From: UBA7378 sp049611805
GTDB lineage: Bacteria; Pseudomonadota; Alphaproteobacteria; RS24
Assembly (NCBI GenBank): GCA_049611805.1
Contig: JBMZAX010000004.1
Coordinates: forward strand, 68,732-132,731
Direction: 5' to 3'
Length of the DNA stretch: 64,000 bases
A program made the translations under genes and the position numbers. This document shows, one piece after another, positions 44,415 to 53,229 of this stretch (positions within the stretch are counted from its first letter, which is position 1; each line of letters starts with the position of its first letter). A model generated the notes under the pieces. The model saw nothing but the letters and a program-made list of their open reading frames with translations, was not told the origin of the DNA and searched no databases.

Positions 44415-45194
44415 ATGGAACGGTTAAAGGGAAAGACTGCTTTTATTTCAGGCGGCGCGCGTGGGCTGGGGGCTGAAATGGCCCGTCTGCTGCATGGCGA
44501 GGGCGCCAATGTCATGGTGACGGATATTCTGGAAGATGAAGGCCACGCACTGGCCAATGACCATGAAAACATGACTTTCATGGCGCATGATGTTTTGCAG
44601 GAAGACCAATGGGCCGCCACGATTGCGGCCACGAAAGAAGCCTATGGCGGTTTGGATATTCTGGTGAATAATGCCGGTATCGCGCATAATTACACGCCGA
44701 TTGAGGAAACAACGCTTGAGCAGTGGCGCAAAGTTGTCGGCATTGATCTGGATGCCGTTTTTCTGGGCTGCAAGCACGGCGTCGGGCTGATGAAAGAAAG
44801 CGGCGGCGGCAGCATTATCAACATATCGTCGATTTACGGCATTGTCGGCTCGGCGGGCCAAGCCCCTTATCACGCCGCCAAAGGCGGGGTGCGGTTGTTG
44901 ACGAAGTCGCTTGCCGTTGAGCTGGCCCAGCTTGGCTATGGCATCAGGGTGAATTCGGTGCATCCGGGGTTTGTCGGCACCGATATGGTGCGCGACGGGT
45001 TGCGCCAAGCGGTTGAAAAGGGGCTGATGCCCGGCGAAAACGAGGCCGTTGAGATGTTGACCATGCAAACACCGATCGGGCGACTGGGTGTGCCGCGCGA
45101 TATTGCCAATGCGGTTTTGTTTCTGGCTTCGGAAGAATCCGCCTGGATGACGGGCGCCGAACTGGTTGTTGACGGCGGGTTTACCGCGCAATAG
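44415..45194 (+). CDS. SDR-family oxidoreductase
   Basis: A 259-residue classical SDR. SGGARGLG is at residues 12-19, DILVNNAG near 81-88, and Ser139, Tyr152 and Lys156 form the catalytic set. PGFVGTDMVRDG resembles hydroxysteroid and cyclohexanol dehydrogenases. A GGGGGAG site precedes the ATG at 44415; the frame upstream overlaps cysE. It lies 37 bp after cysE and may share its transcript, but the substrate is unknown. Confidence 0.87.
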   Translation: MERLKGKTAFISGGARGLGAEMARLLHGEGANVMVTDILEDEGHALANDHENMTFMAHDVLQEDQWAATIAATKEAYGGLDILVNNAGIAHNYTPIEETTLEQWRKVVGIDLDAVFLGCKHGVGLMKESGGGSIINISSIYGIVGSAGQAPYHAAKGGVRLLTKSLAVELAQLGYGIRVNSVHPGFVGTDMVRDGLRQAVEKGLMPGENEAVEMLTMQTPIGRLGVPRDIANAVLFLASEESAWMTGAELVVDGGFTAQ

Positions 45195-45223
45195 GTTGCG
45201 CAAGCTTGTTGAAAGGATAAGTC

Positions 45224-45436
45224 ATGAATAATGATGAAGTGTTGCGGGTTCAGACCTATCTGCGTCTGAAATTTTCCAACGACATGCTGACGCTGAAACG
45301 CGGCGCCAAGGACGATATGGTCGAAGTTTTCATGGAAGACGAATTTATCGGCACATTGTTCCGCGACGATGAAGACGGCGAGATTTCCTACGCGTTCAAC
45401 ATGGCCATTCTGGAATTTGACCTGCCGACCATCTGA
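45224..45436 (+). CDS. DUF3126-family protein
   Basis: A 70-residue acidic protein, beginning MNNDEVLRVQTYLRLKFSN and ending SYAFNMAILEFDLPTI. I recognise it as the alphaproteobacterial family DUF3126, of unknown function. GAAAGGA precedes the ATG. It comes 30 bp after the SDR gene in the cysE run, a common placement for the family. Confidence 0.85.
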   Translation: MNNDEVLRVQTYLRLKFSNDMLTLKRGAKDDMVEVFMEDEFIGTLFRDDEDGEISYAFNMAILEFDLPTI

Positions 45437-45448
45437 TTGGCGCGCGCC

Positions 45449-46195
45449 TTAGCGCGCGCGTGCGGCGGCCCGGAACGAAGTTATCATGTCGCGAATGCCG
45501 CCATCGATGGTTTCCCAATCCGACAAATAAGCGCGCTTGAAGCTGTAATTTGCCTGCGCCGTGCGGCCAAGGTCGTAACTGCTTTCGCATGTCGGGCTTG
45601 GCGTGTCGACGGTATCGCAAATAAACAGGGGCGGCGCGAGCCGCTTGGCGCGCGGGCCCACGGGCAGGGCGCGAAACAATTCTTTGCCGGCATAGGGTGT
45701 GTCGGGCCGGAATTTGAAAAGCTGAAGCCCGTCATCGCGCACGTCGCCTGACCCAAGAACAAACGGGCTGAGCATATCTTCAAAAATGCGCCGTTCGGGC
45801 AGGGGGCGCTCGCTGGCCCGCAAGGTGATAATCACCAGCGGGGACGCCGCATCAACTCGCAGAAACTCCTTGTCGCGTTCGCGCGCATAGGGTTTGAGGT
45901 CAGGCAAGAGCGCGTGCAATTCGACAAAATTTTGCGCCTTTTGCGCCCGCGTTTGCGCCGAACGGGTGTAATGCGCGGGAATAGCAAACAGCGTGCCGCC
46001 CACCTCGACACGCACACGGTGCCAGTCATTGGTGGGCTGATAGGCTTCGTATTTGTTCTGTAGCGCATTGGGTTTGAGCGACAGCCACAGGCCGATCAAG
46101 ATAGCGACAATGAACACACCAAGGCCGAAAAAAAACAAACGCCAGACCGGTCCCTCGCCTTCGGGGAATATGCGCGACATTTTGGACATCAACAT
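45449..46195 (-). CDS. Membrane-anchored protein, unknown
   Basis: A 248-residue protein with one N-terminal membrane helix (residues 19-42, LFFFGLGVFIVAILIGLWLS) and a soluble, probably periplasmic remainder. The remainder contains two cysteines (FICD, PTCESS). No enzyme motif seen and no family recognised. It is convergent with the DUF3126 gene and divergent from the carbonic-anhydrase operon. The start is uncertain among three close ATG codons (46195, 46189, 46180). Confidence 0.6.
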   Translation of the reverse strand: MLMSKMSRIFPEGEGPVWRLFFFGLGVFIVAILIGLWLSLKPNALQNKYEAYQPTNDWHRVRVEVGGTLFAIPAHYTRSAQTRAQKAQNFVELHALLPDLKPYARERDKEFLRVDAASPLVIITLRASERPLPERRIFEDMLSPFVLGSGDVRDDGLQLFKFRPDTPYAGKELFRALPVGPRAKRLAPPLFICDTVDTPSPTCESSYDLGRTAQANYSFKRAYLSDWETIDGGIRDMITSFRAAARAR

Positions 46196-46264
46196 TCTTT
46201 CACTCTCGACACTGGCAGTTTAACCGCTACCATAGAGATAGCATTTTGGGGGGAGAGAAGAAAC

Positions 46265-46792
46265 ATGGCGATTTATGCTCTGGGAGATGTGGCACCTGTT
46301 TTACCGGAAAGTGGCAATTATTGGGTGGCACCGGATGCCCAAGTTATGGGTCGCATCATCTTGCACGAAAATGCCAGCGTCTGGTTCGGTGCCGTGTTGC
46401 GTGGTGACAATGACCCGATCATTATCGGCGAAAATTCCAATGTTCAGGACGGTGCCGTACTGCATACCGATATTGGGTGCCCGCTGACGTTGGGCGCGAA
46501 TGTGACCGTCGGCCATCAGGCCATGTTGCACGGCTGTACGGTCAGCGATAACAGCCTGATCGGGATCGGTGCGACGGTGCTGAACGGGGCGAAAATCGGC
46601 CGAAACTGCCTGATTGGTGCGCATGCGCTGGTCGGCGAGGGCAAGGAAATCCCTGATAATTCCATGGTGCTGGGCATGCCCGGCAAAGTTGTGCGTGAGC
46701 TTGGCGAAGAAAATGAAAAAATGATGCTCGCATCCGCCAATATTTATGTCGAAAACTGGAAACGGTTTAAAGAAACTCTGAAGGAAATATAA
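46265..46792 (+). CDS. Gamma-carbonic-anhydrase-family protein
   Basis: A 175-residue left-handed beta-helix protein. Hexapeptide repeats run from residues 20 to 145, with the metal histidines expected in VLHTDIG, VTVGHQAMLHGC. Family members include active carbonic anhydrases and inactive relatives such as PaaY and YrdA; activity is not decidable here. GGGGGAGAG precedes the ATG. First gene of a tight four-gene operon. Confidence 0.88.
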   Translation: MAIYALGDVAPVLPESGNYWVAPDAQVMGRIILHENASVWFGAVLRGDNDPIIIGENSNVQDGAVLHTDIGCPLTLGANVTVGHQAMLHGCTVSDNSLIGIGATVLNGAKIGRNCLIGAHALVGEGKEIPDNSMVLGMPGKVVRELGEENEKMMLASANIYVENWKRFKETLKEI

Positions 46793-46794
46793 AA

Positions 46795-48438
46795 ATGATA
46801 GAGCAGGCAGATTACATTATCGTAGGTGCGGGCAGCGCGGGCTGTGTGCTTGCGGGGCGGTTGAGCGAAGACGAAAACACCTCCGTATTGCTTCTGGAAG
46901 CGGGCGGTAAAGACAAAAATCTGTTCATCCATATGCCGGCGGGGTATTCGCAGCTTGTGCCGGAGAGCAATGACCAAAATTACGGGTTTGAAACCGAGGC
47001 CGAGCCCAATCTCGGCGGGCGGCAAATGTACTGGCCGCGCGGACGCGGCTGGGGCGGCTCATCGTCGATCAATGCGATGGTTTATATTCGCGGCAATGCC
47101 TATGATTACGACCATTGGAGCCAGCTGGGCAATCAGGGCTGGTCGTATGAAAGCGTGTTGCCCTATTTCAAACGCGCGGAAGATTTTTCCGGCGACGGCG
47201 ATGAAGAATATCACGGCCATGGTGGGCCTTTGAGCGTTCAAAAATCCAACCGCACCAATGACGAATTGCTCGATGTGTTTGTCGAGGCCGGCCAGCAGGC
47301 GGGCATTCCCTTCACCAAGGACTTTAACGGCAAAAGCCAAGAAGGTGTGTCGCGCTATGAGCATACGATACGCGGCTCAAAGCGGTGCAGTGCCGCGCGC
47401 GGCTATCTGTATCCTGCCCTAAAGCGGAAAAACCTGCACACGCAGACGGATGTGACGGTCGAACGCATTGAATTTGAAGGCAAAAAAGCCACCGGCGTCA
47501 CCTTCTCACTGAAGGGCAAAAGCGTCACGGTAAGGGCGAACAGGGAAGTTATTTTGTCGGCGGGTGCGCTCAATTCGCCGCAAATTATGCTGCGCAGTGG
47601 CGTCGGCCCGGCAGATGAGATTAAACCGCACGGGCTGGACGTCGTGCATGAGCTGGCCGGGGTGGGGCGCAATCTGCAAGACCATTACGGGGTTGTCAGT
47701 CAATTTGCCTGCACCCAACCGGTAACCCTGCACCGCTCGGCGGCATGGTGGCGCACACAACTTGCCGGCGTGCAATATCTTCTGTTTGGCAAGGGCGATG
47801 CGTCTTTTCCGCCGACAGCGGCGGGCGCGTTTTTCAAATCGAGCGACGAAAAAGCCGTGTGCGACATGCAAATCCACTATGTATCGGTCGCCGTGCCGGA
47901 TGTGCACGGGCGTTCCGACATTCCGACCTCGCACGGCTTTTCATCAATCGTTTATGGCTGCCGCCCCGAAAGTCGCGGGCATTTGGGGCTGAAATCGGCC
48001 AGCCCTGACGATGCACCGGCGATTTATCCGAATTATCTGGCCGTCGAGCAGGATGTGATTGATATTCGCAACGGTTTCCGCAAGACGCGCGATATTTTCC
48101 TGCAAAAAGCCTTTGACCCTTATCGCGGCGAGCAGATGAAACCGTCGCGCGATGTCAATGTCGACAATGATGACGAGCTTGATGCGTGGATCCGGGCAAC
48201 CGGCGAGACGCTGTATCATCCGGTCGGCACATGCAAAATGGGCAATGACAAAATGGCCGTGACCAATGAGCATGGGCAGGTGCATGGGGTTGCGGGCTTG
48301 CGCGTGGTTGACGCCTCGCTCATGCCGACGCTGATTAGCGGCAACACCAATGCGCCGACCATTATGATGGCCGAGAAGATATCGGATCACATTCGCGGGC
48401 GTAATTTCCTGTCGCCACAGCAAATCGCGGCAGAATAA
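46795..48438 (+). CDS. GMC-family FAD oxidoreductase, choline-dehydrogenase-like
   Basis: A 547-residue GMC oxidoreductase. GAGSAG at residues 11-16 binds FAD, RGRGWGGSSSINAMVYIRGN is GMC signature 1, and SAGALNSPQIMLRSG is signature 2. The catalytic His is in YHPVGTCKMG, with a second region VDASLMPTLISGNTNAPTIM. It oxidises an alcohol to an aldehyde and passes electrons to quinone or oxygen; the substrate is unknown and choline is only one option. It starts two bases after the carbonic-anhydrase stop. Confidence 0.9.
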   Translation: MIEQADYIIVGAGSAGCVLAGRLSEDENTSVLLLEAGGKDKNLFIHMPAGYSQLVPESNDQNYGFETEAEPNLGGRQMYWPRGRGWGGSSSINAMVYIRGNAYDYDHWSQLGNQGWSYESVLPYFKRAEDFSGDGDEEYHGHGGPLSVQKSNRTNDELLDVFVEAGQQAGIPFTKDFNGKSQEGVSRYEHTIRGSKRCSAARGYLYPALKRKNLHTQTDVTVERIEFEGKKATGVTFSLKGKSVTVRANREVILSAGALNSPQIMLRSGVGPADEIKPHGLDVVHELAGVGRNLQDHYGVVSQFACTQPVTLHRSAAWWRTQLAGVQYLLFGKGDASFPPTAAGAFFKSSDEKAVCDMQIHYVSVAVPDVHGRSDIPTSHGFSSIVYGCRPESRGHLGLKSASPDDAPAIYPNYLAVEQDVIDIRNGFRKTRDIFLQKAFDPYRGEQMKPSRDVNVDNDDELDAWIRATGETLYHPVGTCKMGNDKMAVTNEHGQVHGVAGLRVVDASLMPTLISGNTNAPTIMMAEKISDHIRGRNFLSPQQIAAE

Positions 48439-49064
48439 TGGTTCACTTTGAATTTTACTTCGATATTTCAAGCCCTTGGACGTATTTGGCGTTTTCGCGG
48501 GTCGAGGCCATTGCCGAAAAATGCGGCGTTGATATTGACTGGAAGCCCATTTTGGTCGGCGGCGTGTTCAACAGTGTGAACGAAACCGTTTACGAACAAC
48601 GCGCCAATCCGCACCCCGTCAAAGGCCGCTATTATGTCAAGGATTTGCAGGACTGGGCGCAATTTTGCGGCATTGAAATCGGCGCGCCGCCGGTGTTTCC
48701 CGTGCGCGCGGTGAACCTCATGCGCGCCGCGCTGGTTGCGCTGGATGCAGGCTGCCTGCCTGATTTTTCACGCGCGGCCTTTCACGCCTATTGGGGCGAA
48801 TTGCGCGACGTCAGCCTGCCGGAAGAATTGGCGCAAATCTGCACCAAGGTCGGGCTGGATCCAAAGGAAATTGCCGAGAAAATCAACAGCGATGACATTA
48901 AGGGCCGCTTGCGGGCCAATACGGAAGAACTTGTCGCGCGCGGCGGCTTCGGGTCGCCGACCATGTTCATCAACGGCGCGGATATGTATTTCGGCAATGA
49001 CCGCCTGCCATTGGTGGAAGCTGCGCTTGCCCGCGCGGTGCAGGCAGAAAACCAGAGCCAATGA
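48438..49064 (+). CDS. 2-hydroxychromene-2-carboxylate isomerase, DsbA-like fold
   Basis: A 208-residue GST-kappa/DsbA-fold protein. FYFDISSPWTYLAFSR has the active serine near residue 11. GIEIGAPPVFPVRAVNLMRA and RGGFGSPTMFINGADMYFGNDR are typical of the HCCA isomerase family. Known members isomerise intermediates of naphthalene breakdown with glutathione; here no other aromatic-ring genes are nearby, so the true substrate may differ. Its ATG overlaps the GMC stop by one base. Confidence 0.87.
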   Translation: MVHFEFYFDISSPWTYLAFSRVEAIAEKCGVDIDWKPILVGGVFNSVNETVYEQRANPHPVKGRYYVKDLQDWAQFCGIEIGAPPVFPVRAVNLMRAALVALDAGCLPDFSRAAFHAYWGELRDVSLPEELAQICTKVGLDPKEIAEKINSDDIKGRLRANTEELVARGGFGSPTMFINGADMYFGNDRLPLVEAALARAVQAENQSQ

Positions 49065-49840
49065 GCCGGGATGACATGCCGCCGACCCCGCGCGAACCGG
49101 CGTTTCGCGTGCCGCGCGTCATTGTTTTTCTGGCCGCGATAATTTTGACCTTCCAGCTCATCATGCAATTTGCCGACAGGCCGCTGACACTGGCGCTTAT
49201 CGTTGAAATGGCGCTGTTTCCGGCGCGGTTTTTTGCCGAAAATATGGGCAATTTGCCCGGCGGTTTGGGGCAGGGCCTTTTCTCGCTGGTGTCATACGGG
49301 TTTTTGCATGGCGGCTGGTCGCATTGTGTGATCAATCTGGTCTGGTTGCTGGCTTTCGGCGCACCCGTGGCGCGGCGTCTGGGCGCGCGGCGGTTTCTGG
49401 TTTTATATCTGGCGTGTATTGTTATTGGCGGTCTGGTGCAGGTTTTCAGTGCCGGCGAGGAAGCTTGGCTGGTGCCGATTATCGGCGCATCGGCGGGGGT
49501 TTCCGGCATGATGGGGGCGGCCGCGCGCTTTGCTTTTCCCGAAACGCGCTGGCTTGACCCCGCAACCGCGGCACAGCGGCGGCGTCTCCTGCCAATCTCG
49601 CAAGTGCCCAAGCGCCGCCCCGTTATGATGTTTATCGCCGTTTGGGTTGTCATTAATGTGGCGTTCGGGCTGGCCGGGCCTTTGGCTACGGGCACAATGT
49701 CGGCGAACATTGCGTGGCAGGCGCATTTGGGCGGGTTTTTTGCCGGTCTTCTGCTGATCGGCTTGATTGAAAAACCGCCCCTGTCGCCCTCCGGTGGCCC
49801 CGGAAATGTTGATTATGGCGACTGGAAAGACCGCGCCTGA
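49061..49840 (+). CDS. Rhomboid-family intramembrane serine protease
   Basis: A 259-residue protein with about six membrane helices. The catalytic GASAG is at residues 142-146 (Ser144) and the partner histidine is in QAHLGGFFAG (His222), so both dyad residues are present. The WSHCVINLVWLLAFG segment replaces the common HxxxN with HCVIN. It cleaves membrane proteins within the bilayer. The ATGA overlap with the isomerase gene is four bases. Last gene of the operon. Confidence 0.88.
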   Translation: MSRDDMPPTPREPAFRVPRVIVFLAAIILTFQLIMQFADRPLTLALIVEMALFPARFFAENMGNLPGGLGQGLFSLVSYGFLHGGWSHCVINLVWLLAFGAPVARRLGARRFLVLYLACIVIGGLVQVFSAGEEAWLVPIIGASAGVSGMMGAAARFAFPETRWLDPATAAQRRRLLPISQVPKRRPVMMFIAVWVVINVAFGLAGPLATGTMSANIAWQAHLGGFFAGLLLIGLIEKPPLSPSGGPGNVDYGDWKDRA

Positions 49841-49853
49841 CCCCTCACGATTC

Positions 49854-49882
49854 TTGATAACTGCGTCAAGCTGTCGCATACT
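49854..49882 (+). promoter_or_regulatory. Candidate promoter of the CBS gene
   Basis: TTGATA and CATACT are spaced by 17 bp, 29 bp before the CBS-protein start. The -35 element overlaps a small inverted repeat, CTTGA-N8-TCAAG. Confidence 0.4.
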
Positions 49883-49911
49883 GTCAGGTGTAAGAAAAAC
49901 AGGGGCTAAAC

Positions 49912-50343
49912 ATGACAATAAGAAATATTTTGCAGCGTAAAGGTTCCAGTGTCATTGCCATAGACTCGCGGGCCACTGTGCGTGATGCCGTTAAAACGAT
50001 GGATATTCACCGTATCGGTGCTCTGGTTATTCAGGGCTCTGCGGGGGCGTGTAATGGTATATTCACCGAGCGTGATGTAATGCGGGCTCTGGCCAGCAGA
50101 GACGCACTCATTCTGGACGATCCGATCGAAAAGCACATGACGGAGCGCCCTCAGAGCATCTCCCCCGATACACCGGTGGAAGAGGCAATGGAAATCATGA
50201 CCGAGCGGCGTTTTCGACATTTGCCGGTCATGCAAAATGACCGGCTGTGCGGCATTGTGTCGATCGGTGATTTGGTGAATTACCGTATTCACCAGACCGA
50301 GCGCGAAGCCGAGGCGCTGAAATCCTACATTCGTAGCGGATAG
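49912..50343 (+). CDS. CBS-domain-pair protein
   Basis: A 143-residue protein made of two CBS motifs (residues about 8-62 and 72-128) and nothing else. GALVIQGSAGACNGIFTERD and DRLCGIVSIGDLVNYR are the typical ends of each motif. Such small proteins bind adenine nucleotides and regulate a partner. AGGGG precedes the ATG. The partner is not evident; the gene is convergent with hisI. Confidence 0.88.
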   Translation: MTIRNILQRKGSSVIAIDSRATVRDAVKTMDIHRIGALVIQGSAGACNGIFTERDVMRALASRDALILDDPIEKHMTERPQSISPDTPVEEAMEIMTERRFRHLPVMQNDRLCGIVSIGDLVNYRIHQTEREAEALKSYIRSG

Positions 50344-50353
50344 GCGAAAAAGA

Positions 50354-50830
50354 CTATAATTTGGTGGGGTTGGGCGCGTCGCCATAAACGGCAAGCGGGT
50401 CAAAGACTTTCTCTGTTTCTTCGAAAGTCAATGTGACCGGCGCATCCGGCAGGTCGCCTGTCGGCAAAGAGCGGTAAAAACACGACCTGTAGCCGACATG
50501 GCAACTGGCGCCATTGCCGCCGACGCGCACGCGCAACCACACGCAATCCTGATCGTCGTCAATACGCATTTCGACAATGTTTTGCACCAGACCGCTGGTT
50601 GCGCCCTTGTGCCAAATGGCCTCGCGCGAGCGGCTGAAATAATGCGCTTCGCCCGTCTCAATCGTGCGGCGCAGGGCTTCTTCATTCATAAAGCCGTGCA
50701 TTAGAAGCTCACCGCTTTCGAAATCGGTGGTGACGGCGGGTATCAGGCCGCGATCATCAAATTTCGGGGCAAGTTCAACGCCTTCTTCAACCTGTTCGAC
50801 CGTGGCGCGCTCTGCAAAGGGTCCGCTCAT
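50354..50830 (-). CDS. hisI: Phosphoribosyl-AMP cyclohydrolase
   Basis: A 158-residue HisI without the HisE domain. Signature segments are SRSREAIWHKGATSG, DDDQDCVWLRV and GASCHVGYRSCFYR, which include the zinc cysteines and the magnesium aspartates. It opens the purine ring in the third step of histidine synthesis. GAGGA precedes the ATG. It follows folE on the same strand after a 44-bp gap, an order I know from other alphaproteobacteria. Confidence 0.95.
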   Translation of the reverse strand: MSGPFAERATVEQVEEGVELAPKFDDRGLIPAVTTDFESGELLMHGFMNEEALRRTIETGEAHYFSRSREAIWHKGATSGLVQNIVEMRIDDDQDCVWLRVRVGGNGASCHVGYRSCFYRSLPTGDLPDAPVTLTFEETEKVFDPLAVYGDAPNPTKL

Positions 50831-50874
50831 AACGTCCTCAAATTCGGATAGTGATTTGAGAAAACCTTATAGTG

Positions 50875-51501
50875 CTAGCCGCCAATCATGGCAAGGAAGC
50901 GCGCTTCCATACGCGGGTCTTCCGCGAAAACCCCGGTAAACTGCGTGGTGATGGTGGCGACATCGGGCTTTTTGATACCGCGCGTTGTCATGCACTGGTG
51001 TTTGGCGTCAACCAGAATGGCGACACCGGCCGGCTCAAGCACACGCTGGATGCAATCCACCACTTGCGCGGTCATGGTTTCCTGCGTTTGCAGGCGTTTG
51101 GCGAAAATTTCAATAACCCGCGCCAGCTTGGAAATGCCGACAACTTTGTCGACCGGCATATAGGCAATATGCACCTTGCCGAGAATGGCGACCATGTGAT
51201 GCTCGCAATGGCTTTCCAGCGCGATATCGCGCAACATGACCATATCGTCATAGCCTTCGACATCCTCAAAAGTGCGTCCCAGCACTTCTTCCGGGTCTTC
51301 CTCATAACCGGCGAAAAACTCGGTATAGGCGTTGACAACGCGCTTGGGCGTATCCACCAGCCCTTCGCGGTCCGGATTGTCACCGGCCCATGAAATGAGG
51401 GTACGGACGGCTGCTTCGGCTTCTTCGCGTGAAGGTTTTTCCACTTTTACATCCCGTTCTCTAACTACCGGCGTTTTGCTGCCGTCGACTATTGCATCCA
51501 T
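50875..51501 (-). CDS. folE: GTP cyclohydrolase I, type IA
   Basis: A 208-residue GTPCH-I. ESHCEHHMVAILGKVHIAY holds a zinc cysteine and two catalytic histidines, and QCMTTRGI holds the second cysteine. RVVNAYTEFFAGY is the usual early segment. It makes dihydroneopterin triphosphate for folate. ATG 51501 is preferred, with GAGG seven bases upstream; ATG 51507 is too close to it. The N-terminal 35 residues are variable and charged. Confidence 0.95.
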   Translation of the reverse strand: MDAIVDGSKTPVVRERDVKVEKPSREEAEAAVRTLISWAGDNPDREGLVDTPKRVVNAYTEFFAGYEEDPEEVLGRTFEDVEGYDDMVMLRDIALESHCEHHMVAILGKVHIAYMPVDKVVGISKLARVIEIFAKRLQTQETMTAQVVDCIQRVLEPAGVAILVDAKHQCMTTRGIKKPDVATITTQFTGVFAEDPRMEARFLAMIGG

Positions 51502-51852
51502 TGTCATGCCTCGTATGCGGGAAATACGTCCCGGTATTCGCCAGGCATCAGCAGAGATACCCGAATGTGTTCAAGCCCCTGCAGGTCATCGCCTTATGCC
51601 ATGATACGTTGAAAACGCCGCCTCATCAATTTTGCATAAGGTTTTGCATTTATGCAGAAACCATTTGCAATATAGCCTACCTGCCTCAAAAGACGAAGTG
51701 GCAAACGGTGCAGATGGGCAGCACCCCCGTCGCAGCCTTTTCCTATTACGCAAGCATTTGCATGTCGGATTAAATTTGGTGCCGAAAACACAACTTGCCG
51801 CGTGTTCCGACGCGAATTATGGTGCGCCAAAGCACCGTTAATGGAAACCTTC
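51502..51852. other. 351-bp divergent intergenic region between folE and cysS
   Basis: No gene seen. It must hold the folE and cysS promoters. Its main feature is an inverted repeat TGCATAA-N10-TTATGCA (51633-51656). Confidence 0.6.
51633..51656 (+). promoter_or_regulatory. Inverted repeat, possible operator
   Basis: TGCATAA (51633-51639) and TTATGCA (51650-51656) are perfect inverse complements 10 bp apart, so their centres are 17 bp apart. A third TTTGCAT lies between the arms. The site is between folE and cysS and could bind a dimeric regulator; none is identified. Confidence 0.35.
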
Positions 51853-53220
51853 ATGCACCGGCTCTTTTTGCATAATAATCTCACCCGCGAGAAGAGCGCG
51901 TTTCAGCCTGCAAATGCTGAACGCGTTACGGTTTATGTATGCGGGCCAACGGTTTACGGCCCCGCGCATATCGGCAATGCGCGCCCCGCCGTGGTGTTTG
52001 ATGTGTTGGTGCGGCTGTTGCGCGCGCTTTATCCGGCTGTCAGCTATGCCCGCAATATCACCGATATTGACGACAAAATAAACGCGGCGGCGGCAGAAGA
52101 GGGCGTCGATATCAAGGTCATTACCGACCGATATCGGGCCAAATATCACGAAGATATGGCCGCGCTTGGGGTTGCGCCGCCCGATATTGAGCCGCACGCG
52201 ACCGAGCATATTGACGATATTATCGCTATGATTAACGAACTGATTGCCCGCGACGCCGCTTATGAAGCCGAGGGCCATGTGCTGTTCGATGTTACCCAAG
52301 ACGCAGAATATGGCTCGCTGGCGCGCCGTGCCCGCGAAGACATGCTGGCCGGCGCGCGGGTCGAAATTGCCCCTTACAAGCGCGATGCCGGAGATTTTGT
52401 GCTGTGGAAACCCTCAAGCGATGATCTGCCCGGCTGGGACAGCCCGTGGGGGCGCGGGCGTCCGGGCTGGCATATTGAATGCTCGGCCATGATTGCCCAT
52501 CATTTCGGGCCGACGATTGACATTCATGGCGGCGGCGTGGATTTGCAGTTTCCCCATCACGAAAACGAATGCGCGCAAAGCCGGTGTGCCCATAATGCGC
52601 CGCTGGCGCGCTATTGGCTGCATAATGGCATGTTGAACATGGCCGGCGAGAAAATGTCGAAATCGCGCGGCAATATCAAGCTGGTGGACGAATTGCTGGC
52701 CGATTATCCGGGCGAGGCGGTGCGCCTTGCGCTGTTGCAGGGACATTACAGACAGCCGCTTGATTTCACCACCGACCTGCTGGACCAGTCCGTGCGCAGT
52801 CTTGACCGTCTCTATACGGTGCTGCGCACGCATGGCGATATTGAGGCCGCGCCGCAAGCGGCACCGGATGCGTTTATGCAGGCTGTTTGCGATGATCTGA
52901 ACACGCCCAAGGCCATGGCCGAGCTTTTCGCGCTGGCAAAACACGCCGACACGCCCGATGGCAAGGGGCAATTGCTGGCCGCCGCGCGCATTTTGGGGCT
53001 GTTGCAGGCCGAGCCTGAGGCCTGGTTTGCCGCCGATATGGAAGGGGTTGATGTCGCGCGCATTGACGAATTGATTGCCAAGCGCGCCAAAGCCCGCGCG
53101 GCGCGCGATTTTGATGCCGCCGATGCCGCGCGCGATGCGCTTGCCGATATGGGGGTGAGCATTGAAGACACGCCCGACGGGACAATATGGCGTCTCGCGC
53201 CGACACGCGGCACGCGCTAA
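51853..53220 (+). CDS. cysS: Cysteinyl-tRNA synthetase
   Basis: A 455-residue CysRS. CGPTVYGPAHIGNARP carries the HIGN active-site motif and EKMSKSRGN the KMSKS motif. Zinc ligands are in VCGPT, HIECSAM and the HHENE segment. It ends with the anticodon-binding helices. ATG 51853 has GGAAA upstream and begins the family-like MHRLFLHN; ATG 51841, four codons earlier, is an alternative. It charges tRNA-Cys. Confidence 0.95.
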   Translation: MHRLFLHNNLTREKSAFQPANAERVTVYVCGPTVYGPAHIGNARPAVVFDVLVRLLRALYPAVSYARNITDIDDKINAAAAEEGVDIKVITDRYRAKYHEDMAALGVAPPDIEPHATEHIDDIIAMINELIARDAAYEAEGHVLFDVTQDAEYGSLARRAREDMLAGARVEIAPYKRDAGDFVLWKPSSDDLPGWDSPWGRGRPGWHIECSAMIAHHFGPTIDIHGGGVDLQFPHHENECAQSRCAHNAPLARYWLHNGMLNMAGEKMSKSRGNIKLVDELLADYPGEAVRLALLQGHYRQPLDFTTDLLDQSVRSLDRLYTVLRTHGDIEAAPQAAPDAFMQAVCDDLNTPKAMAELFALAKHADTPDGKGQLLAAARILGLLQAEPEAWFAADMEGVDVARIDELIAKRAKARAARDFDAADAARDALADMGVSIEDTPDGTIWRLAPTRGTR

Positions 53221-53229
53221 TATAAGCCG

